The notes beneath the pieces are model-generated. The model was not told where the DNA came from. It did no database searches and worked only from the letters and a program-made list of their open reading frames with translations. Below, piece by piece: positions 15,725-23,575 of a DNA stretch of 44,693 nucleotides; position 1 is the stretch's first letter; each line of letters begins with the position of its first letter. Location: NCBI RefSeq assembly GCF_015356825.1, contig NZ_JAACYW010000069.1, forward strand, positions 1 to 44,693, written 5' to 3'. Origin of the DNA: Catenulispora rubra (GTDB taxonomy: Bacteria > Actinomycetota > Actinomycetes > Streptomycetales > Catenulisporaceae). Position numbers and translations under genes: made by a program.

Positions 15725-16478
15725 CCTGCGGTTCCCGGGCATCGGTGATGAACATGTGCCCGGGAGCGTGCGTGATGGCGAACGGCAGTCGGGACGCGAC
15801 AACCGCTGCCTGCAAGGTCACACCGCAGGCCCAGAACATGGGGACGTCGTCGGGCTGAGCGTCGGCCGGGTCCCCGAAGTCGGGCCGGTCCAGATCGTAG
15901 ATGCCGAGCCGCTTCGGATCGCCGATCTGCACCGGCGCACCGTGGGACGCCGGCATCAGGGCCGTGATTCGCTCGGCGGTGCCGACCAGCGCCGGCGGCA
16001 CCGGCCGCATCGAGACCACCAGAGGCCCGCGGACGCGCTCGGCCGGCCGGCACTGCCGTTTTGTCTTGTACATCGCGACATTCCGCCCCGGGTAGCGCCA
16101 CGGCACCCCGGCCTGAGTCAGGGCACTGTCGAACGTGAAGCTGCACCCGGTGAGGAACGTCACCGAGTCCTCGGGCCACACGTCGCTGACGTCGGTGGGC
16201 TCGTCGACCAACCGACCGTCACGCCACACCCGGTACAACGGCAGATCGGTCCGCAGGTCCGCGCCCGCGGCCAGGCGCGTGTGCCGCGAGCCGGTGTCGG
16301 TGACGTCGAGGATCGGGCACGGATCCGGGTTGCGCTCGATGAACAGCAGCACGTCATAGGCCCAGTCGGCAGGCACGACCAGGAAGTTGGCCTGTCGGAA
16401 GCCAGGCGCCAGCCCGGCCGTCGGCCCACGCGCCCCGGCGCGGAACCCGGCCCGCAGCTCGGCTGCTGTTTCGGGCAT
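15708..16478 (-). CDS. DUF1445 (YcsI/UPF0317) putative hydro-lyase, D-glutamate cyclase-like
   Basis: The 256-residue product shows family landmarks: 'LAPGFRQANFLVVPADWAYD' near the N-terminus, 'PLYRVWRDGRLVDEPTDVSD', 'DSVTFLTGCSFTFDSALTQA', 'GRNVAMYKTKRQC', 'GPLVVSMRPVP' and 'APGHMFITD' near the end. Length is normal for the family (~260). A mammalian relative is a D-glutamate cyclase; bacterial members are annotated as putative hydro-lyases with unknown substrate. It has no signal peptide. Its 3' end overlaps the VOC gene by 17 bases tail to tail. ATG at 16476-16478. Family call is strong, reaction unknown. Confidence 0.9.
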   Translation of the reverse strand: MPETAAELRAGFRAGARGPTAGLAPGFRQANFLVVPADWAYDVLLFIERNPDPCPILDVTDTGSRHTRLAAGADLRTDLPLYRVWRDGRLVDEPTDVSDVWPEDSVTFLTGCSFTFDSALTQAGVPWRYPGRNVAMYKTKRQCRPAERVRGPLVVSMRPVPPALVGTAERITALMPASHGAPVQIGDPKRLGIYDLDRPDFGDPADAQPDDVPMFWACGVTLQAAVVASRLPFAITHAPGHMFITDAREPQVTAPE

Positions 16479-16550
16479 ATCGGCACGCTAAGCCGATCCG
16501 GCCCGGGCTTCAACACGACGGCGGCCGCATACCTCGTTTCGACATACCTC

Positions 16551-16560
16551 CACCCGGGTG
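16551..16560. promoter_or_regulatory. 10 bp palindrome upstream of the DUF1445 gene
   Basis: CACCCGGGTG is a perfect palindrome in the 123-base gap between the two minus-strand genes. A CATACCTC octamer repeats 15 bases apart just before it (16528 and 16543). It could be an operator for the DUF1445 gene; evidence is position only. Confidence 0.25.
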
Positions 16561-16601
16561 TATCCCGCCTCCGAGGCATGCCGCCGCCGCTCACCGCCCG
16601 A

Positions 16602-18980
16602 TCACTCCGGATACCCCAGCTGCACGTCATGCCGGCTGTCGATCCGTCCATCGACCCGCACCGCGCTCGCCACCGGCGGGTACCCGCTGGCGATCAGCGT
16701 GTACTCCCCGGCGTCGAGGTCGGCGAAGGCGAAGGAGCCCTCCGGGTCGCTGTCGGCGGTGGCCACCACGTTGCCGGCGCCGTCCATCAGCATCACGCGC
16801 GCGTCGGGGAGCGGGGAGTCCGTGGACCAGGCGCGGACCGTGCCGATCAGCCGTACCGCCGGGTGCAGCTCGACGTCGGCGCGCGTCGTCCCGTGGCCGT
16901 CGATCGCGATCGACAGCGCGCCGGGCCGGTGCCCGACCGCGTTCACCGCCAGCGTCAGCGTGCCGACCGGCAGGTCGCGGAAGGTGTGCGCGCCGTCCTC
17001 GCCGGTGCGGCGGCTGGTCACCAGGTCGCCGGCGGCGTCGGTGAGCATTAGCGTGGCCCCGCCGATGCGGCTGCCGTCGGTGGCGCGGACCGTGACCGCC
17101 AGCCGGCCCCGCTCGGCCAGCTGGATGTCGTGCCGGACGCTCCGCTCGCTCGCGGTGATGGTCGAGGCCTCCGGCTCGCGGCCGTCGGCGGCGACGATCA
17201 GCACGTACGCGCCGGTGCGCGGGACGCCGAGCTGGTAGCCGCCGTCGTCGCTGCTGCGGGCCCGGCCCACCTGCCGACCCTGCGGCGAGACCGCGGTGAT
17301 CACGGCCAACGGCATCGGCGCGCCGTCGCGGTCGCGGACCTGGCCGTGGATCAGGACGCCGTCGCCGTTGTAGGGGATCGGGATGTGGTGGTACGCGGGC
17401 TCCGCCACCTTTGGCTGCGGTTCCAGGACAGGGATCGCGTCGTGCAACGGAAGGAGGAACTCCGTGGGGTCGGTGTGCGCGACCGACTCGGAAGCGGTCT
17501 GCACTGCGGGCACCGGCGGCTGACCGACCCGGAAGCTGATCAGCACGAACGACACGACCGCCGCCGCCAACAGCAACCCCGCAGCCCACCAGAACGCGAT
17601 GACGTACCCGTGGACCTGGGCCTGCGTGTGCAGTGTCGCAACCTGCTGCGACGTGGCGTTCGGGTCGGTGTGCGCCACGGTGTAGTTACGTGTGGCACTC
17701 AGTGCCAGGGTGCTGAGAAGCGCCGTGCCGATCGCTCCGCCGACCTGCTGCGAGGTGTTGACCATCGCCGACGCGACCCCGGCGTCCCGCGGATCCACCC
17801 CACCGGTCGCGACGTTCATCGCCGGCATGAACGCGCACCCCATGCCCAGCCCCAGCGCGATCGTGCCGGGCAACACCCACGTGTGGTACGGGCTGTCGGC
17901 GTTGATCCGCGTCAGCGCGAGCATGCCCGCCGACCCGAGCAGGAAGCCCGGCGGCATCAGGTAACGCGGCCGGACCCGGGTCATCAGCCGCGCGCTGATC
18001 TGCGTGGCGCCGATCAGCATGCCGCCGACCATCGGCAGGAACGCCGCGCCGCTGCGGATCGGCGACATCCCCTGCACCGCCTGCAGGTAGTACGTCAGGA
18101 ATAGGAACGCGCCGAACATGCCGACGATCGCCAGCCCCAGCGACAGATACGCCCCGCCCCGGTCGCGGTTCCACACCACGCGCAGCGGAAGCAGCGGGGC
18201 CTTGGAGATCGCCTCGACGATGACGAACAAGATGAGCGCGACCCCGGCCGCGATCAGCAGGCTGATGGTGATCCGCGCGCTCCAGCCGTCGGACTCGGCG
18301 CGCGACAGGCCGTAGACCAGGGACCCGAGCCCGCCTGTCACCAGGAAGATTCCGAGGAAGTCCAGACGTCCATGGTCGCGATGGCGCGTGGGTTCGCGGA
18401 CGGTGATCGCCGCGCCGGCGAACGCGATGACGGCGAACACGACGTTGACGAACATCGTCCAGCGCCAGCTCAGGTACTGCGTCAGCAGCCCGCCGAGCAT
18501 CAGTCCGACCGCCGCGCCGCCGCCGGCGATCGAGCCCCAGATACCGAACGCCTTGGCGCGCTCGGCCGGCGCGGTGAACATCACGGTCACCAGCGACAGC
18601 GCCGACGGCGCCAGCATCGCGCCGAAGCAGCCCTGCAGCGCGCGGGCGCCGAGCAGCATCGCGGTGTCGACGGAGGCCCCGCCGAGCGCCGAGGCCAGCG
18701 CGAACCCGATGACGCCGACCTGGAACGTCCGCTTGCGCCCGAGCCGGTCGGCCAGCCGGCCGCCGAACAACAGCAGCGCGCCGAACGGCAGCGCGTAGGC
18801 GGTGACCACCCACTGCCGGTCCGCGTCGGAGAAGCCCAGATCGTGCTGCGCCGAGGGCAGCGCGATGTTCACCACTGTGCCGTCGAGCACCACCATGAGC
18901 TGCGCGAGGCCGATGAAGGCCAGGGCCTTCCAGCGGCGGGGGTCGACCAGCGGTGGGGCGGCTGGATTGGTTGAGGACAT
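16602..18980 (-). CDS. MFS transporter (DHA2, EmrB/QacA type) fused to three CarboxypepD_reg-like domains
   Basis: The 792-residue protein has two parts. Residues ~1-485 are a 14-helix drug:proton antiporter: 'LAQLMVVLDGTVVNIALPSA', 'LLLFGGRLADRLGRKRTF', 'WRWTMFVNVVFAVIAF' and the C-motif-like 'GIWGSIAGGGAAVGLMLGGL'. After a ~60-residue linker, residues ~545-792 form three beta-sandwich repeats of the carboxypeptidase regulatory-like type, each with a 'G.V.D..G.P...' opening and a 'GEY.L.ASGYPP' style ending. Family members normally stop after helix 14, near 480-530 residues. The frame is continuous, so the fusion is real in this sequence. Which side of the membrane the repeats occupy depends on topology: with 14 helices and cytoplasmic termini they would be inside. 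ATG at 18978-18980; no clear Shine-Dalgarno. Confidence 0.92.
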   Translation of the reverse strand: MSSTNPAAPPLVDPRRWKALAFIGLAQLMVVLDGTVVNIALPSAQHDLGFSDADRQWVVTAYALPFGALLLFGGRLADRLGRKRTFQVGVIGFALASALGGASVDTAMLLGARALQGCFGAMLAPSALSLVTVMFTAPAERAKAFGIWGSIAGGGAAVGLMLGGLLTQYLSWRWTMFVNVVFAVIAFAGAAITVREPTRHRDHGRLDFLGIFLVTGGLGSLVYGLSRAESDGWSARITISLLIAAGVALILFVIVEAISKAPLLPLRVVWNRDRGGAYLSLGLAIVGMFGAFLFLTYYLQAVQGMSPIRSGAAFLPMVGGMLIGATQISARLMTRVRPRYLMPPGFLLGSAGMLALTRINADSPYHTWVLPGTIALGLGMGCAFMPAMNVATGGVDPRDAGVASAMVNTSQQVGGAIGTALLSTLALSATRNYTVAHTDPNATSQQVATLHTQAQVHGYVIAFWWAAGLLLAAAVVSFVLISFRVGQPPVPAVQTASESVAHTDPTEFLLPLHDAIPVLEPQPKVAEPAYHHIPIPYNGDGVLIHGQVRDRDGAPMPLAVITAVSPQGRQVGRARSSDDGGYQLGVPRTGAYVLIVAADGREPEASTITASERSVRHDIQLAERGRLAVTVRATDGSRIGGATLMLTDAAGDLVTSRRTGEDGAHTFRDLPVGTLTLAVNAVGHRPGALSIAIDGHGTTRADVELHPAVRLIGTVRAWSTDSPLPDARVMLMDGAGNVVATADSDPEGSFAFADLDAGEYTLIASGYPPVASAVRVDGRIDSRHDVQLGYPE

Positions 18981-19365
18981 GCGGAGTTACACCTATCCGA
19001 ACAACTGCAAGGAATTATCAGGATTCGAAGACGAAGGGGGCGGCGAGCGGAAATTCGCTATGGCTATGCGAAGGCTCTGAGAACGCCGGTTTTCAGCGGC
19101 TTATTCGCGCATTGCGACGCCGCCGACGTGTGGTGCGCGACTGATTTATGGACATCCGCACCACCTTCCCCAATACGAAACGGCTCCGTACCACAATAGT
19201 AGCCGAAGCCCGTATTTACGAACTCTGAGATCAACGCCGTGTTTGCATCCGGTCGCAGCGGGCAATGTGCCGGCGCCTAAGCCCCCGGCCCGCTGGGTGC
19301 CCGTTACCGCGGCGAAGTAGACACAGATACGGGGTCAGACCGCCCTCGCGTGCCACAATTGAACC
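18981..19365. other. 385-base gap between divergent genes
   Basis: This gap lies between the start of the MFS fusion gene and the start of the zincin gene. It is less GC-rich than the coding DNA near the MFS start and must hold both promoters. CACAAT at 19354-19359, seven bases before the GTG at 19366, is a possible -10 for a leaderless zincin transcript. No gene or structured RNA was recognised. Confidence 0.5.
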
Positions 19366-19707
19366 GTGATCAGCATCGAGCCCGAACAGTTCGAGCAACT
19401 GGTCGGCGAAGCGCTGGACTCCATCCCGGAGGCGCTGGCGCGCCAGATCCGGAACGTGGCGGTGGTCGTCGAGGCCGAGGCGCCGTACGCCGGGCTGCTG
19501 GGGCTGTACGAGGGCATTCCGCTGACCGGGCGGGGGGAGTGGTACTCCGGGGTGCTGCCGGACCGGATCACCATCTACCGCAACGAGATCCTGAAGATCT
19601 GCCACAGCTACGAGGACGTGGTGCGCGAGGTACGCACGACGGTCATCCACGAGGTGGGGCATCACTTCGGCATCGACGACGAGCGGCTGCACGAGCTCGG
19701 GTGGTGA
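19366..19707 (+). CDS. Small zincin metallopeptidase-like protein
   Basis: The 113-residue protein belongs to the actinobacterial metallopeptidase family with the 'Zincin_1' fold. It contains the zinc-binding signature HEVGHHFG (His, Glu, His) followed by Asp-Asp-Glu and 'RLHELGW' at the C-terminus. Upstream is 'YAGLLGLYEGIPLTGRGEWY' and 'PDRITIYRNEIL', both typical. It is full length for the family (~110-120), without a signal peptide. The start is GTG at 19366; no Shine-Dalgarno is present and a -10-like CACAAT sits seven bases away, so the message may be leaderless. The substrate of this family is unknown. Confidence 0.92.
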   Translation: MISIEPEQFEQLVGEALDSIPEALARQIRNVAVVVEAEAPYAGLLGLYEGIPLTGRGEWYSGVLPDRITIYRNEILKICHSYEDVVREVRTTVIHEVGHHFGIDDERLHELGW

Positions 19708-19729
19708 ACGGACCCCGCCGGCGAGCCCG

Positions 19730-20878
19730 TCAGCCGCGGGCCGCGTACGTCCAGAAGTCCCTCTGGAGCCCCAACGCGGTCGGGGACCCCATCGCCACCT
19801 GCGACAGCAGGATCGCGACGGAGCCGGGGACCGAGCCGGTGCCCGGGACGATGTGCGCGCTCGTGCCGGAGCCGCCGGTCCAGCCGTAGCGGCCCGGGAT
19901 GTTCCAGGGGTCGATGTCGGCGATGTCCACCGAGCCGCCGACGCCCCAGCCCTGGCCGTCCAGGAACAGGCGCGAGGCTGCGCGCTGGTCCGCGGTGAGG
20001 TGGTCGGTGATCATCTCGCGGACCGACTCTGGCGATAGCAGCCCGTCCGTCCCCGGCAGCAGTGTGCGGGCGAAGGCGTGGTAGTCGTCGAGGGTGGAGA
20101 CCAGGCCGCCGGCGCCGGACGGGAACGCAGGCAGGCGGCTCCAGTCCCCGGTCGGCGGATCGGCCAGGACCAGTCCGCTGTCGTCGGATTCGTAGAACCA
20201 AGTGAATCGGTCGAGGTTCGCGGCGGGAACTTCGAAGGCGGTGTCCTTCATGCCCAGCGGGTCGAAGATGCGCTCGGCCATCAGTTCCGGCAGCGGGGTG
20301 TCGGCGGCGCGGGCCAGCAGTACGCCGAGGATTTCGCTGCACGTGTTGTACAGCCAGCGCTCGCCGGGCTGGTAGACCAGCGGGACCCCGGCGAGGCTCT
20401 TGAGCCACTCGTCCGGCGCGGGCGGTTCCTGGACGTGTAGACCGCGCTGGTAACCCTGATCGAACAACGCGCCGACCGCCGGCAAGCTGAACTCGTCCGG
20501 GAAGCCCCAGCCGGCGCGGGACGTGAGCACGTCGGCCACGGTGATCGGGCGTACCGCCGGGATCACGTCGTCGAGTGGGGCGTCGGGGGTGCGCACGACC
20601 ATCGGGTGCGCCAGCTCCGGCAGCCACCGCGCGATCGGGTCGTCGTGCCCGATGCGGCCCTCCTCGATCAACAGCAGCGCCAGCGCCGCGGTGATCGGCT
20701 TGGTGAGGGACGCGATGCGGAAGAGCGTGTCGCGGGCCATCGGCGCGGAGCCGCCGAGCCCGGTCGTCCCGGCGGTCGCGATCTCGACGTCGTCGCCGCG
20801 TGCCACGAGCGCCACGACGCCGGGTGCCTTGCCGTCGTCCACCGCGGACTGGAGAAGTTCTTGCAGGTCGGTCGCCAC
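19730..20878 (-). CDS. Beta-lactamase-fold serine hydrolase (class C / EstB-like)
   Basis: The 382-residue protein carries the SxxK motif at Ser57-Leu-Thr-Lys60 in 'FRIASLTKPITAAL'. Other landmarks are 'GWGFPDEFSLP', 'QPGERWLYNTCSEILGVLLA' and 'YGWTGGSGTSAHIVPG'. The expected YxN motif reads Tyr-Asn-Thr, and the KTG/HTG box reads Gly-Gly-Ser-Gly-Thr, which fits a subfamily of esterases or transesterases better than a true beta-lactamase. There is no signal peptide, so it is probably cytoplasmic. The open frame extends upstream to 21238, but GTG at 20876-20878 is preferred: it precedes 'ATDLQELLQSAVDDGKAPG', the usual family start, and avoids overlap with the divergent gene at 21042. Substrate unknown. 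Confidence 0.88.
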   Translation of the reverse strand: MATDLQELLQSAVDDGKAPGVVALVARGDDVEIATAGTTGLGGSAPMARDTLFRIASLTKPITAALALLLIEEGRIGHDDPIARWLPELAHPMVVRTPDAPLDDVIPAVRPITVADVLTSRAGWGFPDEFSLPAVGALFDQGYQRGLHVQEPPAPDEWLKSLAGVPLVYQPGERWLYNTCSEILGVLLARAADTPLPELMAERIFDPLGMKDTAFEVPAANLDRFTWFYESDDSGLVLADPPTGDWSRLPAFPSGAGGLVSTLDDYHAFARTLLPGTDGLLSPESVREMITDHLTADQRAASRLFLDGQGWGVGGSVDIADIDPWNIPGRYGWTGGSGTSAHIVPGTGSVPGSVAILLSQVAMGSPTALGLQRDFWTYAARG

Positions 20879-20984
20879 GCCTGCCACCGTACGCGCCGCC
20901 ACGGACAGTCGCCCGGGGAAGAAATCAAGCGTGCATGATTGATTTTTTGTTGCCGAGCTGAAAGGCTCGCGATGACCCCGAAGC

Positions 20985-21027
20985 GAACACCGGCCCGAAC
21001 TGAACACCGGTCCCGAACCGAACACCG
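20985..21027 (+). repeat. Three direct repeats GAACACCG before the TIGR03084 gene
   Basis: GAACACCG begins at 20985, 21002 and 21020 within longer 17-18 base units (GAACACCGGCCCGAAC-like). Spacing near 1.7 helical turns and position 15-57 bases before the start codon suggest a regulator site or slippage array, possibly for the TetR protein encoded at the end of the operon. Confidence 0.55.
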
Positions 21028-21041
21028 ACCCGGGAGGCGCG

Positions 21042-21836
21042 ATGGCAGTGCTCGACGACCTGCTCGAAGACCTGGCCGCGGAAAGCGGAGTCCTGGACGC
21101 CCTGGTCACCCCGCTCGACGCCGCGGCCTGGCGCACCGAGACACCGGCCCCCGGCTGGACGATCGCGCACCAGATCGCGCACCTCGCCTGGACCGACCGC
21201 GTCGCCGCTCTCGCCGCCCGCGATCCGGACGCGTTCAACGCGATGCTGACCCGCGCGTTGCAAGAAGGCGGCGCCGGCTTCGTCGATCAGCAGGCTGAGA
21301 AAGGCGCGCAGCTGGCGCCGTCCGAGCTGCTCGCGGCCTGGCGCGCCGACCGCCACAACCTGGCCAGGGCGCTCCCCGAAGTCCCGCCCGGCGGCAAGCT
21401 GCCCTGGTTCGGCCCGCCGATGGGCGCCGCGACCATGGCCACCGCCCGCCTCATGGAGACCTGGGCCCACGGCCAGGACATCGCCGACGCCCTCGGCGTG
21501 CGGCGCGAGCCGACCGCGCGCCTGCGCAACGTCGCGCACCTCGGCGTCCGCACCCGCGACTTCGCCTTCGTCCAGCGCGGCCTGCCGGTGCCCGACGCCG
21601 AGTTCCGCATCGAGCTCACCGCGCCCGACGGCGGCTCGTGGACCTGGGGCCCGGAGACGGCGACCGAGCGCGTGACCGGCCCGGCGCTCGACTTCTGCCT
21701 GCTGGTGGCCCAGCGCCGGCACCGCGACGACTTGGCCGTGCAGGCCGTCGGGAGCGAGGCGGATCAGTGGCTTGACATCGCGCAGGTGTTCGCGGGACCG
21801 AGCGGGCCCGGCCGGAGCAAGGGGCAGTTCGCATGA
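21042..21836 (+). CDS. TIGR03084-family metal-binding protein (mycothiol maleylpyruvate isomerase-like)
   Basis: The 264-residue protein begins with a DinB/MDMPI-like helical bundle: 'AAWRTETPAPGWTIAHQIAH' followed by 'LAWTDRVAALAARDPDAFN', with the His residues expected to bind metal. 'ATARLMETWAHGQDIADALG' supplies the third helix with another His. The C-terminal ~85 residues form the family's extra alpha/beta domain ('FRIELTAPDGGSWTWGPETA'). Family length is ~260. ATG at 21042 follows GGGAGG by six bases. The stop overlaps the ATG of the AtuA-like gene (ATGA), so it is the first gene of the catabolic operon. Relatives use mycothiol as a cofactor; a thiol-dependent step in this pathway is inferred only. 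Confidence 0.9.
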   Translation: MAVLDDLLEDLAAESGVLDALVTPLDAAAWRTETPAPGWTIAHQIAHLAWTDRVAALAARDPDAFNAMLTRALQEGGAGFVDQQAEKGAQLAPSELLAAWRADRHNLARALPEVPPGGKLPWFGPPMGAATMATARLMETWAHGQDIADALGVRREPTARLRNVAHLGVRTRDFAFVQRGLPVPDAEFRIELTAPDGGSWTWGPETATERVTGPALDFCLLVAQRRHRDDLAVQAVGSEADQWLDIAQVFAGPSGPGRSKGQFA

Positions 21837-23575
21837 CCGAGGCCAAAGCCAATGTGTTGTCGCAGAACCCGGACGTCCTCCGGATCGGCAACGCCTCCGG
21901 CTTCTACGGCGACCGCTTCAGCGCCGTCCGCGAGATGCTCGAAGGCGGCGAACTCGACGTCCTGACCGGCGACTACCTCGCCGAGCTGACCATGCTCATC
22001 CTTGGCCGCGACCGGATGAAGAACCCTGACGCCGGCTACGCCAAGACCTTCCTGCGCCAGATGGAGGACGCCCTCGGCCTCGCGCTGGAGCGCGGCGTCA
22101 AGATCGTGGCGAACGCCGGCGGCCTGAACCCGGTGGGACTGGCCGACAAGCTGCGGGAGGTGGCCGCGAAACTCGGCCTGAGCGCCGCGATCGCGCACGT
22201 CGAGGGCGACGACCTCCTGCCGCGTGCATCAGAGCTCGGATTCGCCGGGGCACTGACCGCGAACGCCTACCTCGGCGGCTTCGGCATCGCCGCGTGCCTG
22301 CGCGCCGGCGCCGACGTCGTGGTCACCGGCCGCGTCACCGATGCCTCGCTGGTCGTGGGCTCGGCCGTCGCGCACTTCGGCTGGCAGCCCGCCGACCACG
22401 ACCGGCTGGCCGGCGCCGTCGCCGCCGGGCACGTCATCGAGTGCGGCGCGCAGGCCACCGGCGGCAACTACGCCTTCTTCACCGAGATCGCCGACCTGCG
22501 CCACCCCGGCTTCCCGATCGCCGAGCTGCACGCCGACGGCTCCAGCGTCATCACCAAGCACCCGGGGACCGGCGGCGCCGTCAGCGTCGGGACGGTCACG
22601 GCGCAGCTGCTGTACGAGATCACCGGCCACCGGTATGCGAACCCTGACGTCACCACGCGCCTGGACACCGTGACGCTGACCCAGGACGGCCCGGACCGGG
22701 TCGGCATCAGCGGCGTCGTCGGCGAAGCCCCGCCCCCGCAGCTCAAGGTGGCCCTGAACAAGCTCGGCGGCTTCCGCAACCAGGTCGAGTTCGTGCTCAC
22801 CGGCCTGTCGATCGAGTCCAAGGCGGACCTGGCGAAGGAGCAACTGCTCGCCGGGCTGACCGACACCCCCGAGTCGATCGAGTGGACCCTGGTCCGCACC
22901 GACCAGCCCGACGCCGACACCGAGGAGACCGCCAGCGCTCTGCTCCGGTGCGTCGTCCGCGATCAGAACGCTGACGTCATCGGCCGCGCCTTCACCGGCG
23001 CTGCCGTGGAACTCGCGTTGTTCGGCTACCCCGGCTTCCACGTGACGGCACCGCCCGGGGCGGCCTCGCCCTACGGCGTCTACACCGCCGCCTACGTCGA
23101 CGCCGCCGAGGTCACGCATGCCGCGGTGCTGCCCGACGGCGAGCGCGTCGTCGTCGCACACCCGGATCAGACGCTAGTCCTCAAGACAGCGCCGGATCCC
23201 GTTCTGCCGCAACGACTTCCCGCCGAGGAGACCCACCTGGCCCCGCTCGGTCTGGTCTTCGGCGCGCGCAGCGGGGACAAGGGCGGCGACGCGAACGTCG
23301 GCGTCTGGGCTCGCAGCGACGAGGCTTGGCGTTGGCTCGCGCACGAACTCACCGTCGAGCGTTTCAAGGCTCTGCTTCCCGAGACGGCCGACCTGGCCGT
23401 CACCCGCCACGCGTTCCCGAACCTGCGTGCCGTGAACTTCGTCGTCGAGGGTGTCCTCGGCGCCGGCGTCGCCTCCCAGGCCCGGTTCGACCCGCAGGCC
23501 AAGGGCCTGGGCGAATGGCTGCGGGCCCGCAACGTCGAGCTTCCGGTGTCCTTGCTGAAAGGCAGTGAGCGGTGA
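21833..23575 (+). CDS. AtuA-family protein (DUF1446), acyclic terpene utilisation type
   Basis: The 580-residue product has the DUF1446 core: 'LRIGNASGFYGDRFSAVREM', 'LDVLTGDYLAELTMLILGRD', 'KIVANAGGLNPVGLADKLRE', 'VTGRVTDASLVVGSAVAHFG', 'IECGAQATGGNYAFF' and 'ITKHPGTGGAVSVGTVTAQL'. A C-terminal AtuA-like extension (~475-580) contains 'FGARSGDKGGDANVGVWARS' and 'NFVVEGVLGAGVA'. AtuA is required for growth on citronellol in Pseudomonas, but its chemistry is not known to me. It overlaps both neighbours by four bases (ATGA upstream, GTGA downstream), so translation is coupled. Its association with an acyl-CoA dehydrogenase and a carboxylase matches atu/liu-type pathways. Confidence 0.92.
   Translation: MTEAKANVLSQNPDVLRIGNASGFYGDRFSAVREMLEGGELDVLTGDYLAELTMLILGRDRMKNPDAGYAKTFLRQMEDALGLALERGVKIVANAGGLNPVGLADKLREVAAKLGLSAAIAHVEGDDLLPRASELGFAGALTANAYLGGFGIAACLRAGADVVVTGRVTDASLVVGSAVAHFGWQPADHDRLAGAVAAGHVIECGAQATGGNYAFFTEIADLRHPGFPIAELHADGSSVITKHPGTGGAVSVGTVTAQLLYEITGHRYANPDVTTRLDTVTLTQDGPDRVGISGVVGEAPPPQLKVALNKLGGFRNQVEFVLTGLSIESKADLAKEQLLAGLTDTPESIEWTLVRTDQPDADTEETASALLRCVVRDQNADVIGRAFTGAAVELALFGYPGFHVTAPPGAASPYGVYTAAYVDAAEVTHAAVLPDGERVVVAHPDQTLVLKTAPDPVLPQRLPAEETHLAPLGLVFGARSGDKGGDANVGVWARSDEAWRWLAHELTVERFKALLPETADLAVTRHAFPNLRAVNFVVEGVLGAGVASQARFDPQAKGLGEWLRARNVELPVSLLKGSER

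Noticed and set aside
20879..21238. A 120-residue N-terminal extension of the serine hydrolase
   Set aside because: It overlaps the divergent TIGR03084 gene, is Ser/Arg/Ala-rich and has no signal peptide; the GTG at 20876-20878 gives the normal family start.
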